DNA of 64,000 nt from an uncultured Clostridium sp. (lineage in GTDB: Bacteria > Bacillota > Clostridia > Oscillospirales > Acutalibacteraceae), in contig CATZNW010000010.1 in the NCBI GenBank assembly GCA_958422185.1, forward strand, positions 6,669 to 70,668. The letters run 5' to 3'. The translations under genes were made by a program, and so were the position numbers. Position 1 is the stretch's first letter; the number at the start of each line of letters is the position of its first letter. Below the pieces are notes generated by a model. The model was not told where the DNA came from, ran no database searches, and saw only the letters and a list, made by a program, of their open reading frames with translations. Below, in pieces: positions 59,775 to 64,000 of this stretch.

Positions 59775-59803
59775 AAAAAAGGCACTTCGTATGAGGTGTC
59801 TTT
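59775..59803 (-). terminator. Terminator after the Gx transporter gene
   Basis: A ten-pair imperfect stem on the minus strand (AAAGACACCT with AAGTGCCTTT) overlapping the stop codon, followed by TTT runs. Confidence 0.6.
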
Positions 59804-60314
59804 ACTGTTTATTAGCTTTCTTCAATTTGTTAAGCCTGTCTGTTATCAGCTTTGCCACAATGCCTAAAAGCAAACCTGTTATAAGCCCAGCAACAAGTAG
59901 GACAGGGAGATAATAGGCTATTCTTATAGTTTCCATAACTATTGCCGCAACGATTATCTGCCCTATGTTGTGAGATATTCCTCCCAGCATACTTACGCCT
60001 ATCATAGACAGCTTTGTTTTTTTCATAAAAAACATCACGGCAAAACTCAATAAACCGCCGCAAAGGCTGTATGCAACGCTGAAAAAATTACCGAATGTCA
60101 GCGCCGCCAAAAATATTCTTATAACTGAAATGGCAAGAGCCTCTTTTGCCGACATTGTATAAAGTGCAATAATTACCACAAGATTGGCAATGCCGAGCTT
60201 TACACCGGGTATTCCGAAATTAAAAGGAATAAGGCTCTCCAAATAACTGAAAGTAAAGGCAAGCGCCACCATCATACCGAAAAGAGCCGTTTTCCTTGCT
60301 GTATCACGCTTCAT
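59802..60314 (-). CDS. Gx transporter family protein (EetB/Hpre_diP_synt_I-like)
   Basis: A 170-residue membrane protein with about five to six helices; it begins RKTALFGMMVALAFTFSYLESLIPF and contains PGVKLGIANLVVIIALY and GGLLSFAVMFF, typical of the family once named heptaprenyl diphosphate synthase component I. It is S-component-like in shape. In Listeria a homologue (EetB) belongs to the flavin-based extracellular electron transfer locus together with a NusG-II protein, the same pairing as here (next gene). Confidence 0.85.
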   Translation of the reverse strand: MKRDTARKTALFGMMVALAFTFSYLESLIPFNFGIPGVKLGIANLVVIIALYTMSAKEALAISVIRIFLAALTFGNFFSVAYSLCGGLLSFAVMFFMKKTKLSMIGVSMLGGISHNIGQIIVAAIVMETIRIAYYLPVLLVAGLITGLLLGIVAKLITDRLNKLKKANKQ

Positions 60315-60330
60315 ATATCAATCTACTTTA

Positions 60331-60702
60331 CTATGCAACGGCGTCCACATCGTCCCCGCCGCTGTTTTCGTTGACAACGGTAACTACAAGCTTGTGGGGA
60401 AGGCAAATAATAGACTCTCCGTTTTTATTTATTTCCTTGTGATTTGCACAAATTCCGTCAGGACAGTTAGCCTCTGTCACTTTTGCTTTACCGTCCTTAA
60501 TCACAAGAGTATTTGTGCCGCCGTTTTCGGTTTCAATATCAAGGGTTGCATCTTTATTTAGGTCAAGGGTGTCAACAACCTTGCCGTCAACCTCTACTCT
60601 GACATAAGCGCCTGAATCACTGTTAATCCCGTAAAGAAAGAATACCAAAACACCGGCGATTACAAGCACAACTGCTATAACGATAAAATCCGCTTTCTTC
60701 AT
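60331..60702 (-). CDS. NusG domain II-containing membrane-anchored protein (EetA-like)
   Basis: A 123-residue protein with an N-terminal helix (FIVIAVVLVIAGVLVFFLYG) and an extracytoplasmic NusG-II beta domain (VRVEVDGKVVDTLDL ... VTEANCPDGICANHKEI ... SIICLPHKLVVTV). The CPDGIC and ICLPHK cysteines may form a disulfide. Despite the name it is not a transcription factor. It overlaps the FMN-binding gene by one base. In Listeria the EetA protein has this domain. Confidence 0.85.
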   Translation of the reverse strand: MKKADFIVIAVVLVIAGVLVFFLYGINSDSGAYVRVEVDGKVVDTLDLNKDATLDIETENGGTNTLVIKDGKAKVTEANCPDGICANHKEINKNGESIICLPHKLVVTVVNENSGGDDVDAVA

Positions 60703-61295
60703 TATTCAGCGCTGTCCTGTGCAGGAGCATAATTGTCTACAACGAAGCCCTGTGCATTGTTTACTGCGTCGATGACAGCCTGTGAGGAAATTGTTGATTT
60801 TGCGATAACGTCAATCTTTGAACCCTTGTCAGAGCTTGTGCTTGCCACAACAGGCAAATATCTGCCATCAAACTGATTTTTGAATGGGTCTGCCGCTATT
60901 CTTACACCAAGATATTCTGTTTCTTCCTGCTTGATAATATCAATACCGCAAACGAGAGTACCGTCGGCAGAAATGATAGTAGACATTTCAATAGGGCTTT
61001 CCTGATTATATCCCACAGTTGTTCCCTCGACTACATAAGCTACAAGCTTTCCGCTTGCATCGTAAGCCTCTTTTGCGGCTGTTACGCTGTAATTTGAAGC
61101 GTTGGTGCCGCTGATATCAAGGTCTTTTGTGCTGTCAATAGTGAAACTGATTTCAACAGGCTCAAGATATTTTTTATTGGCAAAATCATAAAGAGCCTTT
61201 GACCCAAAAATAACGCCTGCGCAAAGCACAATCATAACTGCAAGTGAAATCAGCCAAGTTAATGATTTAGGATTAAAATGAGCTTTTTTATTCAT
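60702..61295 (-). CDS. FMN-binding domain protein (PplA/RnfG-like) with atypical flavinylation site
   Basis: A 197-residue membrane-anchored protein (helix about residues 13-34) with an FMN_bind domain in its second half (STIISADGTLVCGIDIIKQEE, RIAADPFKNQF). ApbE would attach FMN to Thr in an S-G-A-T motif; the aligned segment here is I-A-K-S-T-I-S-S before QAVIDAVNNAQ, so Thr is present but the Gly-Ala is Lys-Ser. It may be poorly flavinylated. Part of the Gx/NusG-II/ApbE cluster. Confidence 0.82.
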   Translation of the reverse strand: MNKKAHFNPKSLTWLISLAVMIVLCAGVIFGSKALYDFANKKYLEPVEISFTIDSTKDLDISGTNASNYSVTAAKEAYDASGKLVAYVVEGTTVGYNQESPIEMSTIISADGTLVCGIDIIKQEETEYLGVRIAADPFKNQFDGRYLPVVASTSSDKGSKIDVIAKSTISSQAVIDAVNNAQGFVVDNYAPAQDSAE

Positions 61296-61343
61296 ATGAA
61301 TTACTCCTTAATATATTTCTCAAAGCCCGAGCTGAAGGTTTTG

Positions 61344-62138
61344 TTATACTCCTTGTCCCACCCAGACTGCCTCAACATTTTCAAGTCCCTCAACAAGCTT
61401 TAAACCATCGTTAATAGACATATTAAACAGGGTTGTTGAAAGAACATCTCCCAACGCCGAATCGTTACAAATAACGCTTACACTTGCCACATATTCGGCA
61501 GGCATCAGAGTATCGGGGTCAATAATGTGGCAGTACTTTTTGCCGTCCACCGTATAATATCTCTGATAATCGCCGCTTGTTACAATGGAAACATCAGTTA
61601 CCGCCACGTTAAAAAGATAATCGTTAGCAGTAGTATCGGGATTTTCTATGCCGATATTCCACAATGTTTTTCCGTCGTCGTTTTTATTGCCGAAAGTATA
61701 CACGCTTCCGCCTATACTTATCGCTCCTGACGTCCACAAATTCTCCTGCGCCCAAGTACACACCTGCTGCACAGCATATCCTTTTGCCACAGCGCCTACG
61801 TCAAGCTTGAGTTTCGGGTCTGAAAAATAGACTGTACTGTTTTCCTTGTCGATAACAAGACTGTCAATATCTGTATGCTTGCTTGCCTCTTTCAATTCTT
61901 TCATATCGGGAATATAAGCGTCTTCGGGATTGTTAACAGCGTGGGTTCTGCTGTCGTGCCAAAGCTCAAGGACTGCACCGAAACAGATATTTGTTTTTCC
62001 GCCGCTTAATTCATAGGCGTACTTGCCGTATTCCAGCAAATCAATAATTCTGCTGTCAACTTTAACGGGGCCGTCTTTAGCCGTGTCGTTTACGGTTTTG
62101 AGATTTATTATACCATCATATTCGGTATACCATAGTTT
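61344..62138 (-). pseudogene. apbE: FAD:protein FMN transferase ApbE, N-terminally truncated
   Basis: The frame encodes ApbE from about KLWYTEYDG, NLKTVND and SRIIDLLEYGKYAYELSGG through LDVGAVAKGYAV, GGSVYTFG and HIIDPDT to the end. The family-like sequence continues upstream of the first usable start (TTG 62039) to about 62138 and then stops abruptly, with no signal peptide and no first 80-100 residues, just where an unrelated plus-strand gene begins. A rearrangement breakpoint near 62140 has removed the 5' end. FMN transfer is probably lost. Confidence 0.78.
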
Positions 62139-62174
62139 TATAATAAAAATGTGGGTGAAAAAGGAGGCGAGATT

Positions 62175-62864
62175 GTGAACCTAAATCAGTTTCTCTTTGA
62201 ACGGCTTACTGAAATTTCCCAAGAAAACAACACCAAAATGAGAGAATTGAAACGGCTTTTGCATGGAAGAGAGCCGATGCTAAAATTTACTTGTGAATGC
62301 GATAAAGTTACCGTATTTGTTGGCGCGAGCAACTCAGCGGTTCGCTATATGATATTAGGGCAGCTTGATATTTTTCGTATATTAAACCAGAAGGCATTCA
62401 GTAGTTTTGAAACTGTAGAACTTTGGTTACTTACAGTTTACACATTTGACAAAATAACAGGCATGGACAATAATCCTCTTAGAAAAGGATATTATCAAGA
62501 ACCCGACGGCGGCTTGAATACGCTTATCAAAAAGCATATTCTTTCCGATGAAACGCTGTGCCGGCAAATTAAGACAGCGATATTTTCTAAGCATTGCGTG
62601 GCAATAAACTTTGATTATAATGATGCTGAGATGGTAACAGCGCTGAATACCGTTGCCCCTTGGATTAACGATGATTGTATTATAATTAAGGAAAAGGAAT
62701 ATGTAGTGCTTATTCAGAGACATACATTTATTAAGTACTTTATTGATAAAAGAAAAGGAATGTATTCTGGCTTATTGGAAACCCTTGATGTCCACACGGG
62801 GAGTTTATCCGACTTAGAAAAATATGTTGGTACACTATATATATATGGTAAGGGGAAAAGATAA
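62175..62864 (+). CDS. Uncharacterised protein of 229 residues
   Basis: Starts GTG 62175 with AAGGAGG seven bases upstream (a GTG at 62151 is a weaker alternative). The product has no membrane segment or known motif: LNQFLFERLTEISQENNTKMREL, CECDKVTVFVGASNSAVRYMI, LWLLTVYTFDKITGMDNN, TVAPWINDDCIIIKEKEYVVL. It is followed two bases later by a zinc-finger-like gene in the same direction. Codon use is AT-rich compared with the core chromosome, suggesting transfer. Function unknown. Confidence 0.55.
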   Translation: MNLNQFLFERLTEISQENNTKMRELKRLLHGREPMLKFTCECDKVTVFVGASNSAVRYMILGQLDIFRILNQKAFSSFETVELWLLTVYTFDKITGMDNNPLRKGYYQEPDGGLNTLIKKHILSDETLCRQIKTAIFSKHCVAINFDYNDAEMVTALNTVAPWINDDCIIIKEKEYVVLIQRHTFIKYFIDKRKGMYSGLLETLDVHTGSLSDLEKYVGTLYIYGKGKR

Positions 62865-62866
62865 AA

Positions 62867-63252
62867 ATGCGTTTTCGTGTTGTTAACAAGTGCTCTGTTG
62901 AAAAAACAGCTAAAGAAATTGACTTTTCTGCTTTTTTTGAAGAGTACAGTGAATCGGATAAAATGTTTAATGACATATGTAGTGCGGTATTAAAAACTAA
63001 CAGTATTATCTTAAAAACGGCATATTGGACTTGCCCTTGTTGCCAGGCGAAGGTTAAGCTCTCGTCTTAAAACAATTTTTATACAGAGAACTTATTGACG
63101 AAGTATTTAACAAGCAGATCAGTTTGATACAGGACTGTACCCAAAAAAACTTTTTTACACAAAAAGACTACCAAAAAATAAAGTGCTGCCCTTATTGCGG
63201 TACTATGTGCTCGGAAAACCAAGAGGAAACGTTTGTTATAATAAGGGTCTAA
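62867..63252 (+). pseudogene. Frameshifted small zinc-finger-like gene
   Basis: The first frame (62867-63070) encodes a helical start (MRFRVVNKCSVEKTAKEIDF) and WTCPCCQAKVKL, then stops. A different frame continues without stop from 63061 to 63252: LKQFLYRELIDEVFNKQISL, then IKCCPYCGTMCSE and VIIRV. Together the two CxxC pairs suggest one 125-130-residue metal-binding protein broken by an indel near 63058-63065. Family not recognised. Confidence 0.55.
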
Positions 63253-63271
63253 GTCCGTAGCCGCAATAGAG

Positions 63272-63400
63272 GTGAAAGGTTCCCAGGTTGTTCAGGCACT
63301 TGCTTTTGAAAACGAACCTATAAAAATGCATTCGCAACTAAGTGATGCGATTCATAAATATTTTGTGACTATGGGATTAAAATATTTGGCATATAATTGA
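63272..63400 (+). other. Short open frame of 42 residues
   Basis: GTG 63272 opens a frame (KGSQVVQALAFENEPIKMHS ... KYFVTMGLKYLAYN) whose protein-like composition extends a few codons upstream (SVAAIEV). The ribosome site is poor. It may be the last part of a larger gene lost by deletion. Not recognised. Confidence 0.3.
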
Positions 63401-63408
63401 GTTGCATA

Positions 63409-64000
63409 TCATTGTTGATTTAGCAGAACGCTAAATTTTGTCCACGTCTCATATGGCATACGGTTTTTGTTTTTCTCCCAAGCGCTTATGCGCTGGCGTG
63501 ATGTGTTAAGCATATCGGCAAGTGCGCTTTGCGATAAATGATTTTCTTTCCTAAATTTTAAAATCTGCTCGCCTTGATTGTTCAGCAGGAACAACTGATA
63601 GGGTGAGCAGATTTTTTCTGGTTGTATATCTAAGATTTCGCATAGTTTATTCAACTTGTCCGGTTTATGCAGAGTGTATTTATTCTTTTCAATACGCATA
63701 AGTGTATCAGCACTGATACCGATTTCGCCGGCTACTTGTATGATCGTCAGGTGCTTTTCTATCCTTCTCTTTTTTACTGAGCCGCCGAAGGTGAAATCAT
63801 CAATTCCATTAAAAGCATTGAACGAATAATGCTTGTAATTATTCACTTTGAGTTTAATGCAAAACAGGGGAGCGTATTCGAGTGCGCCATTTTTTATTCT
63901 GTGCAGCACATACGCGTTAGGCAATGAACTGCACACAGTCCATTTGTCAATTTCCGGAATAATGCATGCGTTTTGCGGCTTTAAGGCACAAATTGTTGCT
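63409..64000 (-). CDS. Double-HTH (XRE) regulator of mobile elements, cut by window edge
   Basis: The frame is open to position 64000, so the 5' end is outside. Seen: a conserved N-terminal element (CIIPEIDKW, NAYVLHRIKNGALEYAP), then two XRE helix-turn-helix units, GGSVKKRRIEKHLTIIQVAGEIGISADTLMRIE and LSQSALADMLNTSRQRISAWEKN. Proteins of this layout are common in Firmicutes accessory regions. Likely DNA-binding; target unknown. It converges on the frameshifted genes at 62867-63400. Confidence 0.75.
   Translation of the reverse strand, partial: ATICALKPQNACIIPEIDKWTVCSSLPNAYVLHRIKNGALEYAPLFCIKLKVNNYKHYSFNAFNGIDDFTFGGSVKKRRIEKHLTIIQVAGEIGISADTLMRIEKNKYTLHKPDKLNKLCEILDIQPEKICSPYQLFLLNNQGEQILKFRKENHLSQSALADMLNTSRQRISAWEKNKNRMPYETWTKFSVLLNQQ

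Noticed and set aside
62039..62138. ApbE as a naturally short complete protein starting at TTG 62039
   Set aside because: Family-like residues continue upstream of that codon and the signal peptide and N-terminal FAD-binding part are missing, so truncation is more likely.
1..64000. tRNA, rRNA, CRISPR arrays and known riboswitches
   Set aside because: No cloverleaf, rRNA signature, regularly spaced repeats or recognisable riboswitch core was seen; small structured RNAs could still be missed by eye.

Overview
The window looks like part of the chromosome of an anaerobic, endospore-forming member of the Clostridia, most like the Oscillospiraceae/Ruminococcaceae. This rests on the yabM-mazG-hup-rqcP-yabP-yabQ-divIC order, spoIVB, a sigK fragment, the hprK/murB/rapZ/whiA order, pyruvate formate-lyase with its activase, oxygen-labile two-subunit fumarase, feoAB and many sugar-hydrolase genes. 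Family placement is inference. No rRNA, tRNA or CRISPR array was seen.

Positions 1-51500 read as ordinary core chromosome. They hold, in order: the sporulation/division operon (1-2.9 kb); fumarase alpha and an rRNA methyltransferase; feoAB; an HprK-like ATPase; dinB under a consensus promoter with a LexA-like box; an aspartate aminotransferase; nrdR; a glycosyltransferase; hprK-glk-murB-rapZ-whiA; a GH31 glucosidase; dnaE; pfkA; spoIVB; a two-domain glycosyltransferase with a YfhO-type protein; a GPH sugar symporter; a decayed leucine-rich-repeat surface gene; GH127 arabinofuranosidase; a vitamin B6 island (PdxR-type regulator, pyridoxal kinase, ECF S-component) with a TatD-linked radical SAM protein; an O-antigen ligase-like polymerase; two tandem membrane PpiC foldases; fumarase beta, about 43 kb from alpha; pflB-pflA; a DtxR/MntR-type regulator; and a GNAT enzyme.

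At 51.5 kb the chromosome changes character. The 3' half of sigK (mother-cell sigma-K) lies at 51560-51925 and abuts a large serine recombinase whose stop codon falls inside an AATGA motif at the break in sigK. This is the arrangement of a skin-type (sigK-intervening) element. The 5' half of sigK is not in the window, so the element either runs past 64000 or the gene is permanently broken. The region holds mobile-element genes (a sigma-like protein, an HTH protein, a ribbon-helix-helix-like protein, small ORFs) but no relaxase, then an IS200-type insertion sequence.

From 57.6 kb on the minus strand are a hydrolase with a GH4 glucosidase/galactosidase, then a Gx/NusG-II/FMN-binding/ApbE cluster resembling the flavin-based extracellular electron transfer genes. 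Its ApbE has lost its N-terminus and its FMN-binding protein has an atypical flavinylation site. The last 1.9 kb holds unrecognised, partly frameshifted genes and a double-HTH regulator cut by the window edge.

The most unusual part is therefore 51.5-64 kb: a developmental sigma gene interrupted by a recombinase-bearing element that carries decayed cargo. All functions are inferred by reading translations. No database search was run.
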